From NCBI GenBank assembly GCA_938010435.1, contig CALLUS010000026.1:1-64000 (forward strand): a stretch of DNA of 64,000 bases, read 5' to 3'. Under the pieces are notes generated by a model. That model was not told the DNA's origin. It was given only the letters and a program-made list of their open reading frames with translations, and ran no database searches. Within the stretch, counting starts at the first letter, position 1. Each line of letters opens with the position of its first letter. A program made the position numbers and the translations under genes. The stretch is from an uncultured Rhizobiaceae group bacterium (GTDB lineage Bacteria > Pseudomonadota > Alphaproteobacteria > Rhizobiales > Rhizobiaceae). This document shows, piece by piece, positions 55,645 to 63,998 of the stretch.

Positions 55645-56645
55645 CTGGACTGGCAAAACGCACGAAGCGAGATCTCGGGAAACTCAATCCACGCTTCAAA
55701 CCGCCCACTGTTGATGGCCACCGGATCAACTTTACCCAACGCACATTGGAGCGCCTGTTTGCGTCCTGGCGCTTTGGTTTGTTGGACGAGCTTCATCTGC
55801 AAAAGCTGCTTGGATCCTATGGCCGTCAATCCCACCGAGAATTAGAACTCAGCAAGGCCGGCCTGATTTATCATCCAGAAGCCCAAATACCGCTCCGTGC
55901 AGTCTGTACTGACATCTCTTGGATCACAGCCCTCTCAAACAACGGAGCAGATGTCCTGGCATCCAAAGCCTATCGCCTTGATCCAACTGCTCACAGAGAA
56001 CGTTATCGTCGCCATAAGAGTTACAACGCCATGCTGCACGATCTCAATCGCTCTGACTTTCTGGTGGAATTGGAAGCAGCCATTCAATCCTTGCGAAAGC
56101 GAGTGGCAAAGAAAGCGGGAATTGAGACCAAACTTTCCATGCGGCATCAAGATGAGCTTTTGGGCCAACCCTATACAGAAACCATTTCCTTTCCTTCCAT
56201 GGCCGTTTGGAAGAAAGAACATCGCCCACTCAAAGTTGAACCCGATGGAATCTTCTCACTCACCCTGCCAAACCTTCCTTCAGATCGCGCAGAAAAGTTC
56301 TTTGCCCTAGAAATAGATCAAGATACGGAAAGCAATGTGCGCTACCGCAATTTCTGGGAGCAAAAGTCCGTTCTCAAAACCATGATTGCTTATGCCGAAG
56401 CCCACAAGCGCGGTATTGTTCAAGACAAACTTGGCTTTCCAAATCTGCGCGCACTGTTCGTCACCACAACAGATCGCCACATGGACAACATCATCAAAGA
56501 TGCCAAGACCCATTACATCGCCCAAGGCTATCCAGCCAATGCCATCCTCTTTGTCAGCCGTGAACGTTTGGAGAAGTTTGATCCACTTTCCGTTGAATAC
56601 AAAAACGCTGCAGGACACAGCGTTGTCATCACAGAGCTCTATTAG
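55641..56645 (+). CDS. Replication-relaxation family protein (copy 2)
   Basis: 334 residues; ATG at 55641 overlaps the preceding stop (ATGA). N-terminal winged helix 'LERLFASWRFGLLDELHLQKLLG', then a linker and the C-terminal nuclease-like strand 'KVEPDGIFSLTLPN', 'KFFALEIDQDTES', 'LFVTTTDRHMDNII', the order seen in Replic_Relax (PF13814). Pairs with ATPase copy 2, mirroring the pair at 36349-39679. Confidence 0.75.
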   Translation: MTGLAKRTKRDLGKLNPRFKPPTVDGHRINFTQRTLERLFASWRFGLLDELHLQKLLGSYGRQSHRELELSKAGLIYHPEAQIPLRAVCTDISWITALSNNGADVLASKAYRLDPTAHRERYRRHKSYNAMLHDLNRSDFLVELEAAIQSLRKRVAKKAGIETKLSMRHQDELLGQPYTETISFPSMAVWKKEHRPLKVEPDGIFSLTLPNLPSDRAEKFFALEIDQDTESNVRYRNFWEQKSVLKTMIAYAEAHKRGIVQDKLGFPNLRALFVTTTDRHMDNIIKDAKTHYIAQGYPANAILFVSRERLEKFDPLSVEYKNAAGHSVVITELY

Positions 56646-56749
56646 TTGATTCATTCGGTGAGTGATCGATCCCCATGGAATTCATCATCGCCTAGAACTG
56701 AGCCGTGGCTATACATAACGTAGGGTAATCTGATAGAGAGACTCAAATA

Positions 56750-57169
56750 TTGAACCCAACGAGATCATCCCGTGAGCAACACACTCAAATTGGAACTGAC
56801 AAGCGAAATCGTCTCCGCCTATGTCTCAACAATCCAATTGCACAAACTGACCTGTCCAATCTTGTGACCAATGTGGCCACCGCAATCGGCAGTCTGGCAA
56901 ACCCTGAGACTGCATTGGATGATCAAAACTACGAACCGTTCACATCAATCAAAAAATCAGTAAAACCGGATCATCTGGTCTGCATGGATTGCGGCAAAAA
57001 GTTCAAAACCATCAAGAGACACATCAAAGCGTCCCACGGCCTGACCGTTGATGAATACAAACGCCGCTACGGTCTGCCATCTGACTATCCCGTGACGGCA
57101 CCCAATTATTCAGAAAAGCGCACATCGATTGCTGTTAATCTTGGTCTGGGCCGCAAAGCTAAAAAATAG
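56750..57169 (+). CDS. Ros/MucR family transcriptional regulator
   Basis: 139 residues, TTG start with AGAGAG upstream. MucR-type zinc finger C-x2-C-x9-H-x4-H (CMDCGKKFKTIKRHIKASH) followed by GLTVDEYKRRYGLPSDYPVTAPNYSEKRTSIA, the invariable C-terminal hook of the family. MucR/Ros repressors silence plasmid and symbiosis genes in Rhizobiales. Its place after the transfer-type operon suggests regulation of element genes. Confidence 0.92.
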   Translation: MNPTRSSREQHTQIGTDKRNRLRLCLNNPIAQTDLSNLVTNVATAIGSLANPETALDDQNYEPFTSIKKSVKPDHLVCMDCGKKFKTIKRHIKASHGLTVDEYKRRYGLPSDYPVTAPNYSEKRTSIAVNLGLGRKAKK

Positions 57170-57189
57170 AGCTTTCCGCGTTCAGCGCA

Positions 57190-57513
57190 CTACTCTGATC
57201 CAGTGTTTAACAATCGACTGATATTGCGTGACGTGTGAAGAATACGGATCACAGTAACTTCACGCTTTACATCATCTGCCACATAAAACACGCGATACTG
57301 GCTACAGGTCAGTGCGTAGAGCTCTGTTCCATCCAACAAACGCAGTCGCACACCCATATGGGGTGTAAAGGTTAGATTGGTCTCACACTTGGTTCGAAGG
57401 TTTAGAAAAAAAGCCTGTGCTGCTTCAGCACTGTCTTCTTTGATCCATTGAACCGCTGCCTCCAGATCCTTTTGTGCATCAAGGGCAAAGGAAAGCGCAT
57501 ATGTGTCGTCCAT
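57190..57513 (-). CDS. RelE/ParE family toxin
   Basis: 107 residues. ParE-type fold pattern: 'ALDAQKDLEAAVQWIKEDS' helix, 'GVRLRLLDGTELYALTCSQYRVFYVADDVKREVTVIRILHTSRNI' strands, with the arginine-rich end. Likely a gyrase or ribosome-dependent mRNA toxin; the exact target cannot be told from sequence. The antitoxin gene lies 9 bp upstream on the same strand. Confidence 0.85.
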   Translation of the reverse strand: MDDTYALSFALDAQKDLEAAVQWIKEDSAEAAQAFFLNLRTKCETNLTFTPHMGVRLRLLDGTELYALTCSQYRVFYVADDVKREVTVIRILHTSRNISRLLNTGSE

Positions 57514-57522
57514 AGATCGTGA

Positions 57523-57744
57523 TTAGGCTTCGATTATACGTTCCGGTTCTTGTTGGAACAGACGTCCCTGTAAGGCATTGAAGAAGTCTGTGTCTGCGAG
57601 AACCACTTCACCATGCGCCATTTGATCAAACCCAACACCCAAAGCGCTTAAGAGCCAAAGTTGCTCAAGCTGTTGTACCGCCAATTGTGATGGAGAAGCG
57701 GCGTTTGCCATTCGCTCAGTTGTAAATTGTTCTGCATAAGTCAT
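57523..57744 (-). CDS. Cognate antitoxin
   Basis: 73 residues, transcribed before the ParE-type toxin with a 9-bp gap. The sequence (SQLAVQQLEQLWLLSALGVGFDQMAHGEVVLADTDFFNALQGRLFQQ) has no clear ribbon-helix-helix, but fits the size and position of ParD-type antitoxins. Likely binds and inhibits the toxin and stabilises the element. Confidence 0.7.
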   Translation of the reverse strand: MTYAEQFTTERMANAASPSQLAVQQLEQLWLLSALGVGFDQMAHGEVVLADTDFFNALQGRLFQQEPERIIEA

Positions 57745-57814
57745 GGCCCAATTGTATCATGCTGAAACTGATCTGCACGCGTGAGAAATCCCAGATCGAG
57801 ACACCCGCCAAATG

Positions 57815-57849
57815 AAAAAGCGCCATCTTCATAAAAGAAGACGGCGCTT
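57815..57849 (-). terminator. Terminator of the DUF3768 operon
   Basis: AAGCGCC-A-TCTTC (57818-57830) pairs with GAAGA-C-GGCGCTT (57837-57849); minus strand continues into TTTTTCATTT. It separates the TA pair from the upstream minus-strand operon. Confidence 0.85.
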
Positions 57850-57882
57850 GAAGGGTTTTGATTGTGCAGAGCAATGAATTGC

Positions 57883-58257
57883 TCACAACAGGCTCAATTG
57901 GTCATTCTCAGGGTCAGCAATCCCGTAGACCTCCCGCGCCATATCTACCGTAGCTTGCCCAGAAAATATCGGTTGGCTGGTCACATGGTTCACCACCGAC
58001 CATCCGCCCCAAATCTTCAGCATCGAACCTTGGTAGGCAACTGAGGGTCGCCCAGGCCCACCTGAACCTCCAAAGATGCCGAGGCTTGCCTGCAAAGCGC
58101 GCCAGAGCTGGCCATCACTCATTCCGTTTGCAAATTTACTTTCATGGTGATTAACAAACGATTTTGTGGCTGTGCGAAAGATCAATTCCAGATCTGCTCT
58201 GGTAAGGGAAGTTGAAGCTTGTTCTTGAGGTTCTGACACACCCTGCTCGGCTGCCAT
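57883..58257 (-). CDS. Hypothetical protein co-translated with DUF3768
   Basis: 124 residues, ATG overlapping the stop of the DUF3768 gene (TGATG). Two recognisable parts only: a helical start (TSLTRADLELIFRTATKSFVNHHES) and 'GMSDGQLWRALQASLGIFGGSGGPGRPSVAYQGSMLKIWGGW'. Common in alphaproteobacterial plasmids next to DUF3768, function unknown. Confidence 0.55.
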   Translation of the reverse strand: MAAEQGVSEPQEQASTSLTRADLELIFRTATKSFVNHHESKFANGMSDGQLWRALQASLGIFGGSGGPGRPSVAYQGSMLKIWGGWSVVNHVTSQPIFSGQATVDMAREVYGIADPENDQLSLL

Positions 58258-58628
58258 CAGTATTCCTCCGCCAACATGATGGTCAGAACACGAACTGTGT
58301 TCTCAACATCCGTTGGATCATCTGCACCATGCATCAAATCTGGCGCATAATAGTCGATCTTCCAGAACACCCGCGCCTCTTCAAAATCAAAGGCACCAAA
58401 GTCATGTTCCCCATATGGATCATTGTCTGACGAAAATTCATCAAACGTTCGGATGGTCTCTAACAGTTTGAGCAAGTGTTTTCCGGGTTCTTCTTCCGTG
58501 TTGGTCAATGCTTGAATGCCAGACGTCAGCATCACCCGCCCTGGAACATCACCGCCATTTGGTACTGCCCCCCGAAACCGATCATTCAGATCACGAATGG
58601 CTTTAGATCTCTCTTCTTGATTGCTCAT
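58257..58628 (-). CDS. DUF3768 family protein
   Basis: 123 residues. 'AIRDLNDRFRG', 'GRVMLTSGIQAL', 'FDEFSSDNDPYGEHDFGAFDFEEARVFWKIDYYAPDLMHGADDPTDVENTVRVLTIMLAEEY' match the DUF3768 consensus end to end. Plasmid-borne marker family, role unknown. First gene of a two-gene minus-strand unit. Confidence 0.85.
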   Translation of the reverse strand: MSNQEERSKAIRDLNDRFRGAVPNGGDVPGRVMLTSGIQALTNTEEEPGKHLLKLLETIRTFDEFSSDNDPYGEHDFGAFDFEEARVFWKIDYYAPDLMHGADDPTDVENTVRVLTIMLAEEY

Positions 58629-58754
58629 ATCTTAGTCCTCGTACTGAGGCACATGCGGGGATCAATATGATCTAACCGGATGCGCCATTAGAACGACGAC
58701 CGAGCAAGTCGAAGTCGAGAATTGTTGTTCCCTTAGGAATTCCAGAAACGAAAA

Positions 58755-58794
58755 AGAATGCGCCCGCCCAAAAGAAGGGAAGTGGGCGCATTCT
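58755..58794 (-). terminator. Terminator of the DUF736 gene
   Basis: AGAATGCGCCC (58755-58765) pairs with GGGCGCATTCT (58784-58794), a perfect 11-bp stem; on the minus strand it runs into TTTTTC. Acts 3' of the DUF736 gene. Confidence 0.8.
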
Positions 58795-58840
58795 ATCGGG
58801 TTTCGGCCCAAGTAAACTTCACTTGTGAAAGATCAGACCG

Positions 58841-59161
58841 TCACGCATTGGGGTTCCAGATGATCGCGAACTCGTTCTCATCTTCAGATCCCGCCGCACG
58901 GCCAAGATTGGCGTAAATCGTTCTGTCGCCAAACTCTGGGGCTGCAAGCGAAACAGAAACATATTCATTGCCACTTGCCACACCCTTCTTGTTCCAAGCC
59001 GCGCCAACCTCAACATCACCAGCCACCACAACAAAGTCGGGCTGATGATCCTTCGTCTTTTCATTGGGCTTCAGCTCAATATTCTTTCTGATTGAAAGTG
59101 TCGCCAAATAGCCGACATAGCTGCCATCATCGCGCAGCTGTACTCTACCTATGCTGGGCAT
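58841..59161 (-). CDS. DUF736 family protein
   Basis: 106 residues from the ATG at 59161 (GGAG box upstream). 'SYVGYLATLSIRKNIELKPN', 'DFVVVAGDVEVGAAWNKKG', 'EYVSVSLAAPEFGDRTIYANLGRAAG' follow the DUF736 consensus. Very frequent on plasmids and ICEs of Rhizobiales; function unknown. A separate upstream gene on the same strand starts at 59722. Confidence 0.87.
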   Translation of the reverse strand: MPSIGRVQLRDDGSYVGYLATLSIRKNIELKPNEKTKDHQPDFVVVAGDVEVGAAWNKKGVASGNEYVSVSLAAPEFGDRTIYANLGRAAGSEDENEFAIIWNPNA

Positions 59162-59254
59162 AAGAATTCTCCATATTTGATTGTAGGGAAGTCCGGAATG
59201 GTCGCACCAATCCGGATTCATAAATTATATCAGATACTTGGCAATCGCGCAATA

Positions 59255-59722
59255 TTATTGAATGGTTTCAGATGCTGGAGGCAGGGAAGCGCAGTCAAAC
59301 CGTGTGTAACGAAGGATTTTATCATCCAGTCGAACCAAGACTTCACCCTGATTGGTTTCGCGGCCAAAGCGCCGGATATGATTGTTCACGCTCGATCCGT
59401 GGCGCAACAAATCATCTGGATCGGCAAACACAGATACCTGAAACGTTGTTTCTTCAATCAGTTCATTACTATCAGGATTGAGCCAAAAACCTTGATAAGC
59501 TGAACTAACACTTACACCACCAAACTTATGGGCCAGCAGTTGAGCTGTCGCATTGATCCAGAAAGCGACATTGATGTCAGAACCATCTACATCTTTGTTC
59601 GGTAATAAAATGGTCAACCGACGCGGCACAAAGACCTGATCAGGCCTAAATCCCGATACATCCGTCCCAGGTTGAATTGGTGTGAGGTCTAAGATGACAT
59701 TTTCTAAAAATCTCGTTTGCAT
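59255..59722 (-). CDS. Hypothetical plasmid-type protein
   Basis: 155 residues from the ATG at 59722 with AAGGACAG upstream. Contains 'VFVPRRLTILLPNKDVDGSDINVAFWINATAQLLAHKFGGVSVSSAYQGFWLNP' and a C-terminal 'FQVSVFADPDDLLRHGS'. It precedes the DUF736 gene on the same strand; similar proteins accompany DUF736 on plasmids. Function unknown. Confidence 0.6.
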   Translation of the reverse strand: MQTRFLENVILDLTPIQPGTDVSGFRPDQVFVPRRLTILLPNKDVDGSDINVAFWINATAQLLAHKFGGVSVSSAYQGFWLNPDSNELIEETTFQVSVFADPDDLLRHGSSVNNHIRRFGRETNQGEVLVRLDDKILRYTRFDCASLPPASETIQ

Positions 59723-60277
59723 GATCTGTCCTTTCAATAGAATTGGACAAACCATTTAGCTGATATTTTTAAGCCACGAACCGGTCGCTATGAGCACCTA
59801 AGTGTCGCAAAACACTGCTGCGAGAAGCGAGGTTCACATATCAAATTTTGTTGCAAAACATTCGTTATCAACCGGTTTTGTCGCAGAAGGTTTATCGTGC
59901 GACGCACAATTACAGTCGAAAAATCACAAATTTTGACATCTCTCAAAAACTATAAATAGCCAAATTTGAAGAAACGATTTCAGAATCAAATCAGCATCCA
60001 AATTCATGCACGGCCGCTCGCCTGTTCGCCAGTGACTGAGGTAAAGGTTACAAGATTAAATTCAATCATATAATGGGTTTCATGGAGAAAAGTTGCCCTG
60101 CTAGCGACGACTGCTTATTGTTAAAACATAACGCGGTTGATACTTTGCACCTGCCTTGAGCTTCGCTTTCTCCTAGCCAAACGCCGATAATGCTAACCAA
60201 TTCAAATCAAAGTCCAACGGCTAGCAATGCCACCTTAATCTTGGTAAAATACGGAAATGCAAAGAGGAAAAATGTGA
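59723..60277. other. 555-bp intergenic region, no gene seen
   Basis: I find no frame with a good start and composition. It separates the minus-strand DUF736 unit from the plus-strand membrane protein and must contain both promoters. GAGGA at 60264-60268 is the ribosome binding site of the latter. Some local repetition of GTCGCAA/TTGCAAAA is visible near 59800-59930 but without a clear order. Confidence 0.4.
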
Positions 60278-61456
60278 ATGGCAATACAGAGCAAAGAGAA
60301 TACGGCCCTAGGCAACCTAATCCGCAGAACTCTTCTGAGGAACTTTTTGTCAATTCAACTAACTTCCTCAGAACGCGAGCTCGCTGAGGAGGCTATTGAA
60401 GAAAAGTATAGCATAGCAATTCGCAAATCCTTTTATAACTGTTTGCTACTCATTCCCTGTCTGTTACTACTTGATACCTCAATAGTTGTAAGTGTTCTAA
60501 TCCCAACAACCATGGTTGCTGGTACAGCATGGTTCTCTGTATCGCTCGCGAGTCTCAAGGAAAAATTCTCGGGTTTTGGTCTTGAACTGACTGTTGATCT
60601 CTTCAATGCCTTTTGCCTTTCATTAACCATGCTATTCACCGCTACAGCGTTGTCTTTAACACGCCCCCTATGGGAGGCGGTGCTTTCTCCTTATCTTGGC
60701 AATCCAATTTCAATTGCTATCGCTGCTTGCTTGGGCACGTTCGTAGTGGGATCATTACTGTTTTCTATATTTTCTGGTTCTCTTCGCTACGATATAAACG
60801 ATGCGATGTTGACCGGACAGAATGAAGCCGCGGAAAGATATTTCAAACAGTCTCTTTCAGTTTTGCATAATGCTTCTCAAGCTCTACGTGGTGGTAGAAG
60901 CTTGCATGTGGCCAATTACCTCATTGGTGTAGCGTTTTTCGAAGTCTTCAATGATATCGGAAAGACTAGTACCAAAAGTGATGATCAAACAATAAGTTCG
61001 TTGGTCTCAAAGGCAAATTTACTTATTCGAGAACCGAGCATGGACGAAAGCGATGCGAACCGCATCACCATTGAGTTGATAGAGAATTTTCTTAGCGCAT
61101 GTGAAACATCTGTACCCGACAGCAAAAAACACAAATCAACTATTGCTATTAAGGATGAAATTAACTGTTTGAAGGCAACTGTAGAGCTAGCTCCAACGAT
61201 CAGATCTAATATCGAAGAGCAGTTTGAGACTATGAAGGGCAGAATTTCGAAAGAGGAGCGAGAAAACCCTATTTACCTGCATCACCTTAAACAACAAATT
61301 GTTGAATATGTTCATACTGTAACAGAAAAATCCGAAGACCAAGAAATGACCGATCTAAGAATATCGGTAGTGCTGGATGAAGTAACAAATTTAGTAGAAG
61401 AATTCGGGCACCTAATTGTCGTCCTGCCGTCTCAAATTAGTAACAAGTCTTTGTGA
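60278..61456 (+). CDS. Membrane protein with C-terminal helical domain
   Basis: 392 residues. About four membrane segments (50-88, 100-127, 140-170) followed by a long soluble helical domain (~180-392) with alternating charged residues. GAGGA lies 9 nt upstream. Its 3' end overlaps that of the minus-strand gene at 61412 by 45 bp. No family recognised; membrane position and accessory context leave a defence role possible. Confidence 0.55.
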   Translation: MAIQSKENTALGNLIRRTLLRNFLSIQLTSSERELAEEAIEEKYSIAIRKSFYNCLLLIPCLLLLDTSIVVSVLIPTTMVAGTAWFSVSLASLKEKFSGFGLELTVDLFNAFCLSLTMLFTATALSLTRPLWEAVLSPYLGNPISIAIAACLGTFVVGSLLFSIFSGSLRYDINDAMLTGQNEAAERYFKQSLSVLHNASQALRGGRSLHVANYLIGVAFFEVFNDIGKTSTKSDDQTISSLVSKANLLIREPSMDESDANRITIELIENFLSACETSVPDSKKHKSTIAIKDEINCLKATVELAPTIRSNIEEQFETMKGRISKEERENPIYLHHLKQQIVEYVHTVTEKSEDQEMTDLRISVVLDEVTNLVEEFGHLIVVLPSQISNKSL

Positions 61457-61981
61457 AGCTTTTGTATTCGGATTCAAGACAGTTTCTTGTTCGAACGCTT
61501 GACGCATACGGCACTTTTCAACGCCATACAGTGTACGGGCTTCCGAAAGCTTCATAGTTCGAACTTCAGTACTGGAAAGCAGGTGAATATCTCGTATTGG
61601 CGCTTGCATTCCCAGATCAAAAGCAAGGTCGAATACCAAAGCATCGGACTGTTGAAACTGGAATGGTTTCTTATATAGGCTTGTGGCGGCATCCATAAAC
61701 AAAAGACGATCGAGTGCCGTGCAGTCTCTCGAATTACCTATAGTATACCCAATGACGAACGCTTCATCTTGTTGAAGCAATCCTCGGCCCAATAAAACAT
61801 GAATTATATCGTGCTCATACAAACCCGATGGGCCAGCCAAATGATATGGTGAGTTAGGATTCTCTAACAAACGCACAATTTTAGGAATTTCTTCAATTGG
61901 AGCTGGAGGCAACGTATTTAAGATCATCTCAACGGATAGATCTTCAGCGACAGCACCAGGGTCCCAGTCATACCAATTCAT
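61412..61981 (-). CDS. Protein with HD-x2-H motif of unknown family
   Basis: 189 residues from the ATG at 61981 (AGG upstream); the frame is open to a TTG at 62074 that would overlap the preceding gene's stop. A central segment 'SGLYEHDIIHVLLGRGLLQQDEAFVIGYTIGNSRD' carries HDxxHxxxG, which resembles Coq4-type metal motifs, but no other support exists. I recall this protein family from other bacteria without function. Second of a possible minus-strand group with the 62058 and 63014 genes. Confidence 0.55.
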   Translation of the reverse strand: MNWYDWDPGAVAEDLSVEMILNTLPPAPIEEIPKIVRLLENPNSPYHLAGPSGLYEHDIIHVLLGRGLLQQDEAFVIGYTIGNSRDCTALDRLLFMDAATSLYKKPFQFQQSDALVFDLAFDLGMQAPIRDIHLLSSTEVRTMKLSEARTLYGVEKCRMRQAFEQETVLNPNTKASQRLVTNLRRQDDN

Positions 61982-62057
61982 AACCAACCTATTCTCGATC
62001 GTGTAGCATTTAAATTCTGTTGCTTGAACCAACCCCTTAAAATTTTGACCAAACAAC

Positions 62058-62999
62058 TCACGCTTCAAAGTCAATTTCGTGGCGAGACAATCTATCGATA
62101 ATTGAAGACTTCGTTACTTCAGATACGGTTTGTAACGATTTCGTAAAGGCCTGATGGCTGGAGTTATTATAAATACTACTCTTACCAAGGAGTGAAGCAA
62201 GATGTGCTTTTTGCGCATCAGATAAAACTTCATCGTATTCAATAAGAATATCTTCAACGGTATTTTTGAGTCCTGTATCTCTCAAATAGTTATCTAGCTG
62301 CTCTGCCAAAAACTTTAGAAACTCCCCCTCAATTCGCATGTGAAGCGATTTATCGTGTTCGTCGTCATTTGAACGGTAGTAAGTAAATCCATTAATTCCG
62401 GAGAAGTCTTCATCAATCTTCTCCGGTTGGTAGGGGTTGTAAATCACGACCTCCTCCAACAACAAAAGCGCATGAATTGGCATCCGAATAAATTCAATAT
62501 TTCCCTTGTATTCATTATAGAATGGCAGCGCCTTATAATTTTCTATATTCCGATCAACCCTTTTGAAGTATGGATGATTGGGATGAGGTAAGAAATATTT
62601 ATACTTCTTACCCTTCGCCAAATTGTCTGACACGGTTTTAGCTAAGTCAGCATCTGAAAGCTCATTAGCCAGCGACGTTGTAATTACCCAAATGTCTTCT
62701 GCATTCTCTTCTATCAATCCGAGAGTTTTCTGCTCAATAAATTGCTGCTTCCTGATAAGCGTTTCGACTGTCATATTTATTCTGGTATGGAGATCTTCGA
62801 AACGCTCAAATTGCTCGCGAGGTCGGACTACAATGCTGGAGTATATCAATAGCAATGTTGCGTAAAGCCCAACTCCAACCAAAATAATGGCCACAGTTGT
62901 TGTGATATCGATAGTTTTGTAAATGTAATTGTAAGTCAATCCGACCGCAGCAACAGCAACCGCGCCTAGGAATGGAATCGCTTGATCGCGGTAATTCAT
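62058..62999 (-). CDS. Membrane protein with PLD-like or sensor-like cytosolic domain
   Basis: 313 residues. Two membrane segments (10-29, 34-58), a short coiled coil (65-95), then 'DIWVITTSLANELSDADLAKTVSDNLAKGKKYKYFLPHPNHPYF', a layout of membrane-tethered regulators or effectors whose C-terminal fold I do not recognise. 14 bp downstream of the 63014 gene; probably co-transcribed with it. Confidence 0.5.
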   Translation of the reverse strand: MNYRDQAIPFLGAVAVAAVGLTYNYIYKTIDITTTVAIILVGVGLYATLLLIYSSIVVRPREQFERFEDLHTRINMTVETLIRKQQFIEQKTLGLIEENAEDIWVITTSLANELSDADLAKTVSDNLAKGKKYKYFLPHPNHPYFKRVDRNIENYKALPFYNEYKGNIEFIRMPIHALLLLEEVVIYNPYQPEKIDEDFSGINGFTYYRSNDDEHDKSLHMRIEGEFLKFLAEQLDNYLRDTGLKNTVEDILIEYDEVLSDAQKAHLASLLGKSSIYNNSSHQAFTKSLQTVSEVTKSSIIDRLSRHEIDFEA

Positions 63000-63013
63000 A
63001 GTGTAGCTTTCAT

Positions 63014-63793
63014 CTAGTCGTCCAAAGAATCATTGTAAGAACCTTTATGTGCATCCAAAGCAGACTTTATCTGCTGCTCGATGTCCTGCACGCCACCAAT
63101 GATCGGCACTCCCTTTCTGTGGAGGTAACCCAAATTTGTGAGGGCATGCGCTCTTAGCTCCTCGTCGAATCCCAGTGCTAAACTGTCCAAATGATCATAT
63201 ATGATTGCGGAATAAACAAGCATCAAAGGCGGAATTGCCAAAATGACCGCTGCACCAAACGGCAGCAAATAGAAGCCAGTGGTTAGCAACGTAATTATTG
63301 ATATAACGAAACTCAGAAACAGCCATTTCGTAAAATTCATTGCAACCGCAAATAACTCCTTTTTTGTGGTTCCAATCTTCACCACAAACCATGCGACACC
63401 GCTCACCAGAGCTACACAGATAGACGCCCCTGCCACTACCAACAGTTCCACATATTGAAGAAACCATAATCCAAAAACACCCGCGCCATTTACAACAGTT
63501 ACAATGCGAACAGCATCGCGGAACTTGAGAATGTTTTGAAAAACTATGCTTGTTTCTACGCTATCAAGCTTGTTTAACAACACCGACAACGAGAGAAAAA
63601 CAGCAATATGATAGCTCGGATCGTACATTCTGGCTGAATTTTTTTGCCAGACTGTCTCTTTGTAAGTTTCTCTTAAAAAACTCAGCCTAGGCCCACCCCA
63701 AGTTCTAGCCATTTTTTGTTGCCATGTTGGAAGTCCTGCGCTTCTTGAACATATATATAGCGTACGACAAGAACCGTCAGAATGCAATTTCAT
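63014..63793 (-). CDS. Membrane protein, unknown
   Basis: 259 residues if started at 63793; later in-frame ATGs at 63712 and 63628 exist and no ribosome binding site decides. Four membrane segments (approx 85-110, 115-140, 150-172, 175-200) and a short cytoplasmic tail 'LRAHALTNLGYLHRKGVPIIGGVQDIEQQIKSAL'. First gene of the right-end minus-strand group. Function unknown. Confidence 0.5.
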   Translation of the reverse strand: MKLHSDGSCRTLYICSRSAGLPTWQQKMARTWGGPRLSFLRETYKETVWQKNSARMYDPSYHIAVFLSLSVLLNKLDSVETSIVFQNILKFRDAVRIVTVVNGAGVFGLWFLQYVELLVVAGASICVALVSGVAWFVVKIGTTKKELFAVAMNFTKWLFLSFVISIITLLTTGFYLLPFGAAVILAIPPLMLVYSAIIYDHLDSLALGFDEELRAHALTNLGYLHRKGVPIIGGVQDIEQQIKSALDAHKGSYNDSLDD

Positions 63794-63863
63794 GCAAACT
63801 TTATATTGATGGATAATCCATCGACTGTTCAGTGTCGAAATAATATTCTACTATTAAAAACAT

Positions 63864-63998
63864 TCATTCCTTAGATATTCGTCTAAATAGATGCACATCG
63901 TTTCTCTGACTTGATGTATCCAGCCTTCGTGTCGCTGGAGTGCCAGGAGTCAAAATCTCCGCGCTTCTAAAGTACGCACGAAGTTCTTCTTTTACAAT
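63864..63998 (-). CDS. 3' end of a gene that starts beyond the window
   Basis: A frame with no start inside the window runs from the edge to TGA at 63866-63864, 44 codons, ending 'RAYFRSAEILTPGTPATR' and 'DVHLFRRISKE'. Composition is protein-like. It may be the C-terminus of a cytosolic protein upstream of the 63014 gene. Weakly supported because of its length. Confidence 0.35.
   Translation of the reverse strand: MVKEELRAYFRSAEILTPGTPATRRLDTSSQRNDVHLFRRISKE

Noticed and set aside
60190-60387. Plus-strand 65-codon frame overlapping the membrane-protein start
   Set aside because: No ribosome binding site, low-complexity polar sequence, and overlap with a better-supported gene with GAGGA.
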